The translations under genes and the position numbers were made by a program. Shown here one piece after another: positions 1 through 8,781 of a DNA stretch of 64,000 bases (positions are counted from its first letter, which is position 1; each line of letters begins with the position of its first letter). This DNA is from Algoriphagus sp. Y33. GTDB lineage: Bacteria; Bacteroidota; Bacteroidia; Cytophagales; Cyclobacteriaceae. The stretch spans positions 3,906,001-3,970,000 of the forward strand of contig NZ_CP061947.1 of NCBI RefSeq assembly GCF_014838715.1, read 5' to 3'. The notes below the pieces were generated by a model that was not told where the DNA came from, did no database searches, and saw only the letters and a list, made by a program, of their open reading frames with translations.

Positions 1-1638
1 GGAATGATCTCGCATTTGGGACCGCAACTTGCAATTGCGGACGGGATTGCGTTGGCACACAGACTTTCTGAAGAAAAGAAGGTTACAGTCGTCTTTTCAG
101 GAGATGGAGCAAGCTCAGAAGGGGATTTCCATGAGGGTTTGAATGTAGCTGCTGTATGGAAACTTCCTGTAATTTTTGTGGTGGAACATAACGGCTATGG
201 ACTTTCCACTCCCAGCAAAGAGCAGTTTGCATTTACGCATTTCACCGACAAAGGTCCAGGATACGGAATGGAAGCAGTTCGAATTCAGGGAAACAATGTC
301 TTGGAGGTCTATGAAACCATCAAAAAACTGGCTGAAGATATCCGTCACAACCCCCGTCCGATTCTAGTGGAAGCCCTCACTTTTCGAATGCGGGGACATG
401 AGGAAGCTTCCGGAACAAAATACGTCCCACAGCAGCTTATGGACAATTGGGGGAAATTAGACCCAATGGCAAATTATGAGCACTATTTGGAAAAAGCGGG
501 AATTTTAGATCAAGAGACTAAAAATGCAATAAACAAAAAAGTTAAAAACACCATCAATGATGCCTTGGATATTGCTTTTGCAGAAGAAGTAATCTCTCCA
601 AATATAGAAGCAGAACAAGTGGATGTTTATGCGCCATTTTCGCAGCAGGTAAAGCACCCATCAGAAAATGGAATTAATGCTGAGAAACGGATGGTAGATG
701 CAATCTCAGACGGCTTGTGGCAATCAATGGAAAAGTATCCAAACCTTATTCTAATGGGTCAGGATATAGGGGAATATGGAGGTGTTTTTAAGATTACAGA
801 TGGCTTCAAAGCAAAATTCGGAGCAGATCGTGTGCGAAACACCCCGCTTTGTGAAAGTGCTATTCTAGGAGCAGGACTGGGACTTTCTATCAAAGGATAT
901 AAATCCATGGTCGAGATGCAGTTTGCAGACTTCGTAAGTATAGGCTTCAACCAGATCGTGAATAATCTAGCCAAAATTCATTATCGCTGGGGCCAAAATG
1001 CTGACATCGTGGTCAGAATGCCCACAGGTGCAGGCATGGCTGCAGGACCTTTTCATTCCCAATCCAACGAAGCTTGGTTTTTCCATACGCCCGGACTAAA
1101 AATCGTCTATCCCTCAAATCCATACGATGCCAAAGGCTTGTTGAATGCCGCTTTCGAAGACCCTAATCCTTATCTGTATTTTGAACATAAAGCAATGTAT
1201 CGCTCCATCTCAGCAGAGATTCCTGACGACTATTATACGATAGAGGTTGGCAAAGCGGCTTTGTCCCAAGTAGGGGATAAACTTTCTATCATCACTTATG
1301 GAATGGGCGTGCACTGGGCGGTTAGTGCCGTGAAGGATTTGGCTATTTCAGCTGATATATTAGACTTAAGAACACTTTTGCCATGGGACAAAGAATCCGT
1401 AATGGAAACTGTAAAGAAGACAGGCAAGGTGATTTTCCTTCATGAAGATTGCCTGACGGGTGGAATTGGCGCTGAGATTTGCGCTTGGATTTCGGAGCAT
1501 TGTTTTGAGTATCTGGATGCTCCCGTGATGCGGGAGGGCAGTTTGGATACCCCTGTCCCTTTTGCCCCTACTCTCGAAAAACAGTTTCTGCCCATTGACC
1601 GGTTTAAAGAGAAACTGTCCCGACTTTTGGAATACTAA
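1..1638 (+). CDS. 2-oxoacid dehydrogenase E1, fused alpha/beta subunits (5' truncated by window)
   Basis: Thiamine-diphosphate-dependent E1 component of a 2-oxoacid dehydrogenase complex, which decarboxylates a 2-oxoacid and passes the acyl group to the E2 lipoyl domain in the cytoplasm. The frame is open from base 1, so the true start lies upstream. Roughly the last 210 residues of the alpha half are visible, including the ThDP signature (GDGASSEGDFHEGLN followed about 20 residues later by VEHNGYG). The beta half begins near NAEKRMVDAI and shows GQDIGEYGG, NTPLCES and the C-terminal transketolase segment with LDLRTLLPWD and HEDCLTGGIG. Fused alpha/beta E1 proteins of about 660 residues are known in Bacteroidota and usually annotated as 2-oxoisovalerate-type. 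The substrate (branched-chain oxoacid, pyruvate or acetoin) cannot be decided here. A separate E1 beta gene lies about 14 kb downstream. Confidence 0.9.
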   Translation, partial: GMISHLGPQLAIADGIALAHRLSEEKKVTVVFSGDGASSEGDFHEGLNVAAVWKLPVIFVVEHNGYGLSTPSKEQFAFTHFTDKGPGYGMEAVRIQGNNVLEVYETIKKLAEDIRHNPRPILVEALTFRMRGHEEASGTKYVPQQLMDNWGKLDPMANYEHYLEKAGILDQETKNAINKKVKNTINDALDIAFAEEVISPNIEAEQVDVYAPFSQQVKHPSENGINAEKRMVDAISDGLWQSMEKYPNLILMGQDIGEYGGVFKITDGFKAKFGADRVRNTPLCESAILGAGLGLSIKGYKSMVEMQFADFVSIGFNQIVNNLAKIHYRWGQNADIVVRMPTGAGMAAGPFHSQSNEAWFFHTPGLKIVYPSNPYDAKGLLNAAFEDPNPYLYFEHKAMYRSISAEIPDDYYTIEVGKAALSQVGDKLSIITYGMGVHWAVSAVKDLAISADILDLRTLLPWDKESVMETVKKTGKVIFLHEDCLTGGIGAEICAWISEHCFEYLDAPVMREGSLDTPVPFAPTLEKQFLPIDRFKEKLSRLLEY

Positions 1639-1717
1639 TTGAATTGGATTCCATTGTATCCTTAGCCCGTCTATTACTGCTTTAGACGATGGAGCACTCA
1701 AACCTGACTAGATCACA

Positions 1718-3040
1718 ATGAACAGATTCCCAAGCTATCTATTTTCCTGCCTTCTGCTTGTTGGGTTTATTAATACCACTGCTAATGGACAAACTTATAT
1801 AGGAGGTATTGTTGACAATCATGCGGGGGTTCATTCCCTGTTGCTCAATCCTGCCAATACTGTAGGTTCAAAAATGAGATGGGACATCAACTTATTCTCT
1901 GCCAGTGCATTTGTGGGAAGTGATTATCTCAGTGTAGATCTACGCAATCTGGAAAGTTTCAGCAATGGATTTCAGATTAAATCAAGGGGAGATAACCCTT
2001 CCAACCACAATAATTTCTTTGGGAATGCAGACATTCTGGGGCCATCCGCTTTATTTAACTTAGATCAAAAAAACAGCTTTGCTTTCACTACCCGGGCTAG
2101 GGCATTCTTCAATATTACCAATCTTGGAGGAGATCTCTATGAGCTCGTTAACCTCGATTATAATGGTAAGACCAACTTCAATGTCACAATGGAAGATGCC
2201 TCGGGACTGGTCCATGCATGGGCTGAGATAGGCGCCACTTATGGCAGGTTGATTATGGCTAATGATACACATGCGCTCAATGGTGGTGTAACGTTAAAGT
2301 ATCTTGTCGGAGCCGGGAGCACTTATGGATCCAGTCAACTGCTAAATGCCCAGTTTGACAGTGAATCCAATCTTTTGACCACCTCAGGGATCTTAAACTA
2401 CGGTTACACTTCAGGGTTTGACTCGGATCACATTACCTTCTCAGACATCAAATCCGGGTTTGGTGCAGACATAGGACTCGCCTATGAATTCAAGGAACAA
2501 AATGTCAATACGTATTATTATCCCTACAAATTCAAATTGGGGGTATCTGTAATGGATATCGGTGCAATAAACTATGGGGGAACAAATCAGAGCACTTATG
2601 CCACGGACGGTTCCATCGATATCAGTCAATTTGATTACAAGAATCTTGAAGAAATCCTTGAAGACAATTTTAGTAGTTCCCAAGTCACCGGAAAAACAAA
2701 AATGAGGCTTCCCACTTCCGTTCAGTTTTTTGCAGATTATAACATCAACGGAAAATTCTTTGTAAGCGCACAAGGAGCTGTTTCTGTTAAAAGCAACGCT
2801 GAAATCCCTGTCAACAAACTTATTAATTCCTTTACGCTTACTCCCCGGTTTGAAAAAAGATGGATTAGTATCTACAGCCCTCTGAGTGTGAGACAATACG
2901 ATTCAAGAGTAGCTTGGGGAATTGGCCTGAGAACAGGTCCTGTGCTATTCGGCTCTGGATCAGTTTTGACCAATTTGCTTTCCAACAATTCTAAAAGTAC
3001 AGATGCGTATGTGGTCGTTAAAGTTCCTCTTTACAAATGA
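1718..3040 (+). CDS. DUF5723-family outer membrane protein
   Basis: Predicted secreted or outer-membrane protein of 440 residues with a signal peptide (MNRFPSYLFSCLLLVGF... ending near TANGQ). Directly after the signal comes the pattern GGIVDNHAGVHSLLLNPAN, typical of DUF5723 proteins, in which an 'asparagine-proline-alanine' motif opens a beta-rich domain resembling PorV/FadL-like barrels. The remainder is rich in alternating aromatic/polar strands and ends in VVVKVPLYK, a C-terminal strand compatible with outer-membrane insertion. No enzymatic motif is visible. It follows the E1 gene after about 80 bases and is separated from the convergent SusD gene by a strong hairpin. The function of this family is unknown; an outer-membrane beta-barrel role is inferred. 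Confidence 0.7.
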   Translation: MNRFPSYLFSCLLLVGFINTTANGQTYIGGIVDNHAGVHSLLLNPANTVGSKMRWDINLFSASAFVGSDYLSVDLRNLESFSNGFQIKSRGDNPSNHNNFFGNADILGPSALFNLDQKNSFAFTTRARAFFNITNLGGDLYELVNLDYNGKTNFNVTMEDASGLVHAWAEIGATYGRLIMANDTHALNGGVTLKYLVGAGSTYGSSQLLNAQFDSESNLLTTSGILNYGYTSGFDSDHITFSDIKSGFGADIGLAYEFKEQNVNTYYYPYKFKLGVSVMDIGAINYGGTNQSTYATDGSIDISQFDYKNLEEILEDNFSSSQVTGKTKMRLPTSVQFFADYNINGKFFVSAQGAVSVKSNAEIPVNKLINSFTLTPRFEKRWISIYSPLSVRQYDSRVAWGIGLRTGPVLFGSGSVLTNLLSNNSKSTDAYVVVKVPLYK

Positions 3041-3201
3041 GATCTTTGCAGTTGCTTTGAGAGTGGGTTTCTGACTTTTTATCGCAACGGAAGATAATAT
3101 TCTAGGCAAAAAACGCATGTAGGATACACTTGCAATTAACTCAAAAAACCGACTCATCACCCAAGCGAAACTCTACAGAATATTAATCCTGCCTATCTAA
3201 A

Positions 3202-3239
3202 AAAAGAGGCTACTACACAAAAGTGAAGCAGCCTCTTTT
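3202..3239. terminator. Bidirectional hairpin terminator
   Basis: The arms AAAAGAGGCT and AGCCTCTTTT, extended inward by CT/AG and CAC/GTG with single mismatches, enclose an AAAA loop. The A-run on one side and T-run on the other let it serve both the DUF5723 gene and the convergent SusD gene. Confidence 0.75.
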
Positions 3240-3260
3240 AAATCAATAAAAATCCACTTA

Positions 3261-4991
3261 TTAGAACCCAGGGTTCTGGATCAATTTGTCAGTACCCACC
3301 AAATCAATTTGGTTCTGAGGAATAGGCAAAATTGCATGCTTCTCTGTGTAAGTCGCACCGCCAAGAGCATTCAGAAGAAGAGCACCATCATAGGATAAGT
3401 AGGCATTTAATTCTTCGGAAGCGATACCCCATCTTATCAAATCATAAAACCTATGACCTTCCATTCCCAATTCCAGCTTTCTTTCAAAGCGAACAGCAGT
3501 TCTGGCAGCATTAGGATCTGACCAAGGCGTAGTATAGAGACCAATTTGGTAATTAGCTGCAGGACCTGAGCCATCCAACTTCATCACTTCGGAATTCATA
3601 GCTCTTGTTCTTACCATATTTACATATTCTCTCGCTTTTTCGAGTCCACCGGTTTCTATTTCTGCTTCAGCAGCCATGAGCAATACATCTGCAAAACGAA
3701 TAATATTGAAGTTGATCCCTGTATAGCCGGGAGTCCAGCTACTGTTATCCTGAAAAGAACCTACTTCAGTTCTAGAATAAACAAACTTTTTCACCGAATA
3801 AGGACCCGAGAAAGACTGTTGTCTTATCCATGATTGGCCAGGATGATCTTGCCAATCAATATAAGGAATACCTCTTCTACCGGCAGTGTGATCTACCCTG
3901 GGATCGATTGGTCCCTGATCAATGGTATAGGCAGCGTTTGCCGCTATCCCCATGTCATTCTTCACACTATTAGCAGAAGAATTATAAGATCCGTCCAATA
4001 ATGGAAGACCATTAGCATCTGTTCTAAAGGAATTTACAAAGGTGAAACTTGGAGCAAAGAACCCACAGCAGACACCCGGTGCAGCAGAGTTGTATGGATT
4101 ATTCAAATCAAACTCCGGATTCGCATTGTTTACCGAACCTGTACCCGCAGCGGACTGATATGACCAAACAGACTCCAGATTATTATCGTACTCTCCTCTA
4201 AAAAGATTCCCGTAGTTATCCAGTAAACCATATTTCTCACCACTACTAGTTACACCATTTGCAATAATATCATCGAAAAGAGCTTTTGCCTCAGAAAACT
4301 TATTCTGATATAGGTAAACTTTAGCCAGATAGGCTTTGGCTGCCCAAGAGTTCACCCTGCCTACCTCAGACTGGGTTTCAGGTAAATTATCTACAGCAAA
4401 TTGGAAGTCAGCCTCGATCATTGGCCATGTATCTACATTGTTGACTACATCTTCCAATCCATCTTTGTAATCTACTGTCTCATCTACATAAGGGATGTTT
4501 TCAAAATTTCTTTTCAATTGAAAATAGTAATGGCCTCGAAGAAATCGTGTCTGGGAAGCAATCCTTTGGACATCTTCCTCAGTTACATCATCACCTCTCC
4601 CCGCCATTAGTCTCAACACATTGTTTGCCCGGGCGATCCCTTCATAATTACCATTCCAGCTATCCAAGAGATTCTGGTTTGTCGCATCTGTCTCAAATCT
4701 CTGGATTGGATTGATTGTGTTGAAATCCCCGGGATCAGTACCCTTATTAGCATCACCGCCTCTAATACTACCCCAAACCCAGTTGGAAGGAGAAGCCATT
4801 CTATTGGCTCTACCATTTACCTGAGAATACACTGCGATTAGTGACGCCTCGAAACCGGCCAAGCTAGTTGCTTGAGGTTGGGTTAATTCCCCTGTTGGAG
4901 TAACTTCCAGAAAATCATCGCTACAGCTCACCGCTACCATCAAAATAGTGGAGGCAATCAGAGCACCGACTTTTATTTTTATATTTTTCAT
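3261..4991 (-). CDS. RagB/SusD-family nutrient uptake lipoprotein
   Basis: Surface-exposed substrate-binding lipoprotein that forms the lid over the partner SusC transporter. Seen: N-terminal signal with lipobox ending VAVSC (Cys about residue 23) followed by DDFLEVTPTGELT; TPR-like helices through the middle; the family-typical block RKLELGMEGHRFYDLIRWG near residue 515; and the closing motif ILPIPQNQIDL...IQNPGF. Its 576 residues are within the usual family range. It lies 53 bases downstream of the SusC gene on the same strand, so co-transcription is expected. No glycoside hydrolase, peptidase or sulfatase follows, so the substrate is unknown. Confidence 0.95.
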   Translation of the reverse strand: MKNIKIKVGALIASTILMVAVSCSDDFLEVTPTGELTQPQATSLAGFEASLIAVYSQVNGRANRMASPSNWVWGSIRGGDANKGTDPGDFNTINPIQRFETDATNQNLLDSWNGNYEGIARANNVLRLMAGRGDDVTEEDVQRIASQTRFLRGHYYFQLKRNFENIPYVDETVDYKDGLEDVVNNVDTWPMIEADFQFAVDNLPETQSEVGRVNSWAAKAYLAKVYLYQNKFSEAKALFDDIIANGVTSSGEKYGLLDNYGNLFRGEYDNNLESVWSYQSAAGTGSVNNANPEFDLNNPYNSAAPGVCCGFFAPSFTFVNSFRTDANGLPLLDGSYNSSANSVKNDMGIAANAAYTIDQGPIDPRVDHTAGRRGIPYIDWQDHPGQSWIRQQSFSGPYSVKKFVYSRTEVGSFQDNSSWTPGYTGINFNIIRFADVLLMAAEAEIETGGLEKAREYVNMVRTRAMNSEVMKLDGSGPAANYQIGLYTTPWSDPNAARTAVRFERKLELGMEGHRFYDLIRWGIASEELNAYLSYDGALLLNALGGATYTEKHAILPIPQNQIDLVGTDKLIQNPGF

Positions 4992-5044
4992 GTGTTTTAA
5001 TCAATTATAGTTTCTATAACACGATTCTAATTCTACGAGTGAGC

Positions 5045-8000
5045 TTAAAAGCTTAAGTTCACACCGAAAGTATACCCACGGGTAACCGGATAGTTTCCTA
5101 CATCGATACCAAAGGTCAAATCGGCATCACCACCCACTGCAGGATCGAGCCCTTCGTAACCGGTAATGGTGAATAAGTTATTTGCAGAGGCAAATACTCT
5201 CAGACGTTCCAATCTCCATCTTTCTAATAAGGAAGCGGGAAGCGTATAACCGATGGTCACATTCTGTAACCTCAAATATGAACCGTCCTCTACATAGAAT
5301 GAATTACCCACACTAGAAGTAGAGAAGTTTGCCGCCTTTTCTACGATTGGAATAGTGGCATTCAGATTCTGGGGAGTCCAGGCATCTTTGAGGCGTTCAG
5401 AAGTTGCCGCCCCTTCAAACGTAGAATAGAAATCAGTAAACCATTTTGACTGGTTCCAAATCTCATTTCCAATAGAAGTATAAACATAAGCTGAAAGATC
5501 AAACCCTTTGTATCCAAGAGTGAAGTTCATTCCGCCTGTGAAAGTAGGAATTGGGGAACCAAGTGTTTTTCTATCTTCTGCATTAATTACACCATCGTTA
5601 TTGATATCCCTATACTTAAATCTACCAGGAGCAGCCCCGTCTTGAGTAGCATGATTGGCTACATCTTCAGCTGAACTGAATAACCCTTCTACCTCATATC
5701 CAAAGAAAGAAGAAAGGGATTCACCAACCATATTTCGGATTGGCTGAATACCTCTAAAATCAGGATTCGCAGAGGTGATTATTGTTACATCGGGAGCCAA
5801 GGAAACAATTTCATTCTTCAACAATGAACCATTAAGAGAGACATCATAAGTGAAGTCTGAGGTAAGATTTCCTCTAAAAGCTACTAGAAGATCCACTCCC
5901 TTGTTTACCATTTCACCTACATTTATCGCCGGAGGGGCTGCATCATACCCTGCAGTGGAAGGCAGTGGAAGTTGAAACAATAAATCCTTAGTATCCTTCT
6001 GCCATAAGTCGAAAATCACATCCATACGACCATTAAAGAAGGTACCATCAAAACCAATGTTTTGAGTAACTGCGGTTTCCCATTTCGCATCAGCGTTACC
6101 AATCCTAGTCCTTCTGTAACCAATCAAAGCCCCAGAATTGGATCCTGTGATATCATAGGAGGATGCTCCTACATTACCACCAAAAAGGGTATATTGATTA
6201 TTTGGATCTACGTTATTGGAGTTACCCATTTGTCCCCAGCCACCTCGAATTTTCAATTCGTCCATCCAGGTGAAGTTGGACATAAATCCTTCCGACGAAA
6301 TCCTCCATGCGGCCGAGAATGCAGGGAACACACCGTATCTATTATTCACACCAAATCTAGACGATCCATCGCGTCTAACGACCGCACTAAACAAGTATTT
6401 GTCATTGTAAGTATAATTTAGCCTTCCAAATATTGAATAGAAGTTCACTCCCTTATACAGACTTGAGTTAACGATTCTGCTAGAAACCGGTAAATTGGTT
6501 ATTGTAATAAAGTCTGGATTTTCACTAAATGGATTCTGACCCGAAGCCAACATATTTCTACCTGAACCATCATTCAAAGATTCCATTCCAGCCAAGAAAT
6601 CAAACGCATGCTTATCAAATGTCTTTTTGTAAGCTAGTGTATTCGTAAAGGTCCATGCAAACTCATATCCCGACCCCTCATTATACCCAAAGGCAGAATT
6701 ATTCTCTAGATTCTCGTACTGGTGTCTCGAATAGTTATAGGAATAGTAGTTATCATAACGACCTCCAATTGAAGTCCTAAAAGTCAAATCATCAATAATG
6801 TCCGCTTCCAGGTATACGTTTCCAAAAATATTCGCATTGAAATTTCTGTTGTCTTTCAACGCATCACGCTCTGCCACTGGATTTCTTGGGTTGTTAAACC
6901 CTTGGGCAGCTGTACCGGCATATCCGCCAAACTCATCGTAGACAGGAATTATAGTGGACATACGAAAGGCCCCTAAAATTGAGTTTTCATCCCTTGACAC
7001 ACCTTGTCCACCAACTCCCCCACTTATGCCAAGCGCTCTTCTATAAGTAGCTTGAAAATTTTCTCCTATTCTGATTCGTTTAGTCACATCAAACTCAGAA
7101 TTGGCTCTAAAAGTTATTCTACGAAGCGTGTTGTTCAATAAAATACCTGCCTGATCCTGAATGCCCAATCCTACAAAGAATCTGCTGAATTCAGAACCTC
7201 CATTGATCCCCAATGAGTGGCGATTCAATGGCGCATTTCGTGTAATCGCTTTAAACCAATCTGTTCCTTCTCCTGTAGCTGCTCTAACTATTTGATAAAT
7301 ATCACCTTTACTATAGTCTACATTATACTTGGCAGCCTCCTCAGCCAGTCTATCTGGTGAGAATGGACCTGCAACTCCACCTTCTCCCCCAACTCTAATG
7401 TAATATGGCAATACCGGCGTTTCACCAGTCCCGAATTGGGGATGGTCAAATTTAGTTTCCCTTCCTTCAGCCGCTGCTGCATTTCTCTCTGCCAACCAGG
7501 TATATTCTGCCTGATCCTGAGGACTCATCATATCGATTCCTTTACCGGGCGTTGTAATACCATACATCCCATTGTAATCCACTCTGAGCTTCTGGTTTCC
7601 TCTTCTACCCCTCTTGGTCGTGTAGATAATCACACCACTTGCCGCCCTAGCTCCATAGATGGAAGCTGCCGCAGCATCTTTCAACACGGTAGTGGATTCT
7701 ATGTCATCCGGATTAAGGAAATCCGTAGATTGTACAGGAACTCCATCGACAACGTATAACGGTTCGTTACCTCCAAAGGCTCCAAAACCACGCACTCGAA
7801 TAATTGAAGTTGTTCCCGGCTGACCGTTGGTAATTACCGTAACCCCAGAAACACGGCCTTGAAGAGCCTGTTCCACGTTACCGGTGGGAATTACTGCCAA
7901 ATCTTTGGAATCTACCGTGGCTATAGCACCTGTAGTCTCTCTTCTACTGTCAATGGAGTAACCCGTTACTACCATCTCGGTTAGTGTTCTTTCATCAGGA

Positions 8001-8293
8001 GCCATTTTAATATCAACGACGCTCCTATTTCCAACTGCTTGCTCTATTTTGCTGTAGCCGATAAATGAGAAAACCAGAACGGCATCATCATTCGGCACAT
8101 TGAGGGAGAACTTCCCGTCAATATCTGTAGCTGTACCGGTAGCAGTTCCTTTCACCAGGACTGAAACCCCGGGAAGTCCCATATCATACTCATCCAGCAC
8201 TGTCCCGGTCACGGTTTTTTGCGCAAAGGCAGCCGCACCGGTAAGGACTAAGAGCAGAAATAATGCACTTAGATTTTTGTAAATATTTTTCAT
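5045..8293 (-). CDS. SusC/RagA-family TonB-linked outer membrane transporter
   Basis: TonB-dependent outer-membrane transporter, partner of the downstream SusD lipoprotein. The start was set at the ATG giving MKNIYKNLSALFLLLVL, a clean signal peptide ending in AFAQ; an in-frame ATG 12 codons upstream would put a hydrophobic extension in front of it. After the signal come a carboxypeptidase-regulatory-like beta-sandwich (VTGTVLDEYDMGLPGVSVLVKG), the SusC-specific plug region with PLYVVDGVPV and KDAAAASIYGARAASGV, and a barrel ending in the family motif RGYTFGVNLSF. The 1082-residue length is normal. No TonB-box-linked sigma/anti-sigma signalling extension is visible. The long upstream region contains candidate operators described separately. 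Confidence 0.95.
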   Translation of the reverse strand: MKNIYKNLSALFLLLVLTGAAAFAQKTVTGTVLDEYDMGLPGVSVLVKGTATGTATDIDGKFSLNVPNDDAVLVFSFIGYSKIEQAVGNRSVVDIKMAPDERTLTEMVVTGYSIDSRRETTGAIATVDSKDLAVIPTGNVEQALQGRVSGVTVITNGQPGTTSIIRVRGFGAFGGNEPLYVVDGVPVQSTDFLNPDDIESTTVLKDAAAASIYGARAASGVIIYTTKRGRRGNQKLRVDYNGMYGITTPGKGIDMMSPQDQAEYTWLAERNAAAAEGRETKFDHPQFGTGETPVLPYYIRVGGEGGVAGPFSPDRLAEEAAKYNVDYSKGDIYQIVRAATGEGTDWFKAITRNAPLNRHSLGINGGSEFSRFFVGLGIQDQAGILLNNTLRRITFRANSEFDVTKRIRIGENFQATYRRALGISGGVGGQGVSRDENSILGAFRMSTIIPVYDEFGGYAGTAAQGFNNPRNPVAERDALKDNRNFNANIFGNVYLEADIIDDLTFRTSIGGRYDNYYSYNYSRHQYENLENNSAFGYNEGSGYEFAWTFTNTLAYKKTFDKHAFDFLAGMESLNDGSGRNMLASGQNPFSENPDFITITNLPVSSRIVNSSLYKGVNFYSIFGRLNYTYNDKYLFSAVVRRDGSSRFGVNNRYGVFPAFSAAWRISSEGFMSNFTWMDELKIRGGWGQMGNSNNVDPNNQYTLFGGNVGASSYDITGSNSGALIGYRRTRIGNADAKWETAVTQNIGFDGTFFNGRMDVIFDLWQKDTKDLLFQLPLPSTAGYDAAPPAINVGEMVNKGVDLLVAFRGNLTSDFTYDVSLNGSLLKNEIVSLAPDVTIITSANPDFRGIQPIRNMVGESLSSFFGYEVEGLFSSAEDVANHATQDGAAPGRFKYRDINNDGVINAEDRKTLGSPIPTFTGGMNFTLGYKGFDLSAYVYTSIGNEIWNQSKWFTDFYSTFEGAATSERLKDAWTPQNLNATIPIVEKAANFSTSSVGNSFYVEDGSYLRLQNVTIGYTLPASLLERWRLERLRVFASANNLFTITGYEGLDPAVGGDADLTFGIDVGNYPVTRGYTFGVNLSF

Positions 8294-8352
8294 AAATATA
8301 GATAGATTGGGTAACAAGATTAATTTCAAAACTTGTCATTCTTAATGTGTCA

Positions 8353-8368
8353 TCGCAATCGATTGCGA
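8353..8368. promoter_or_regulatory. Candidate LacI-family operator (16-bp perfect palindrome)
   Basis: TCGCAATCGATTGCGA is a perfect 16-base palindrome with a central CG, the same layout as PurR/LacI-family operators (for example ACGCAAACGTTTGCGT). It lies about 60 bases upstream of the SusC start. LacI-type regulators of carbohydrate-uptake genes are common in Bacteroidota; no such regulator gene is in this window. The functional assignment is an inference from symmetry and position. Confidence 0.55.
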
Positions 8369-8561
8369 CATTACTCAAACTAGTAGCAAAAGATAATCTC
8401 CTGATCTACAGGATACTTCTGTACTATACCGTGGCTTTTTCAAAAACCAGCTAATTGAGAAACCTTTAGGTTTGAGAGCATCTGTAAGTGATGCTGCATG
8501 GATGGGTGGGCACACTACTTCTAAGTAGAATAGGTCATAGGCAAATATTTTGGGTTACGGT

Positions 8562-8700
8562 AATTGCACTAAAGCACCAATGTTAAATATTCTCAAACAA
8601 AATTCAAATTCAAAGGCAAAAATAAAATTCCGAATTTTGCAAGAAGCACTGCACTAATCCACAGCTTTAACCATTAATACGATGCCAATTTAGTGCAATT
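8562..8700. promoter_or_regulatory. Three copies of TGCACTAA, two forming a 12-bp inverted repeat
   Basis: TGCACTAA occurs at 8565-8572 and 8650-8657 and in reverse orientation at 8690-8697. The outer two extend to a perfect 12-base inverted repeat, AATTGCACTAAA (8562-8573) and TTTAGTGCAATT (8689-8700). Three occurrences of one 8-mer in 140 bases are unlikely by chance. The middle copy lies just upstream of a possible -7 box. These look like binding sites for an unidentified regulator of the SusC/SusD transcript. Confidence 0.45.
8617..8624 (-). promoter_or_regulatory. Possible -7 box for the SusC/SusD transcript
   Basis: On the minus strand TATTTTTG fits the Bacteroidota -7 consensus TAnnTTTG. 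A TTG lies 15 bases upstream, closer than the usual spacing of about 19-21. If real it gives a 5' leader of about 315 bases containing the LacI-like palindrome. Weak evidence. Confidence 0.25.
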
Positions 8701-8781
8701 AACGGGTTTACCAAAAATCATACAATTCATATCCAATATTTTTCGCTTTAAAATTTCTTTGAAAAATCAATGAATCCTGGG

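Larger units (their letters stand above)
8294..8781. other. Long regulatory intergenic region upstream of SusC/SusD
   Basis: About 490 bases with no credible gene. Besides the elements listed separately it holds a 14-base inverted repeat AAACCTTTAGGTTT (8460-8473) and a near-palindrome TGGCTTTTTCAAAAACCA around 8432-8449. Since the neighbouring TPR gene ends at its far edge on the same strand, the whole region probably serves the SusC/SusD transcript. Confidence 0.6.

Noticed and set aside
8190..8378. 62-codon minus-strand frame over the SusC start and the palindrome
   Set aside because: It overlaps the SusC signal peptide in another frame and has no gene-like features.
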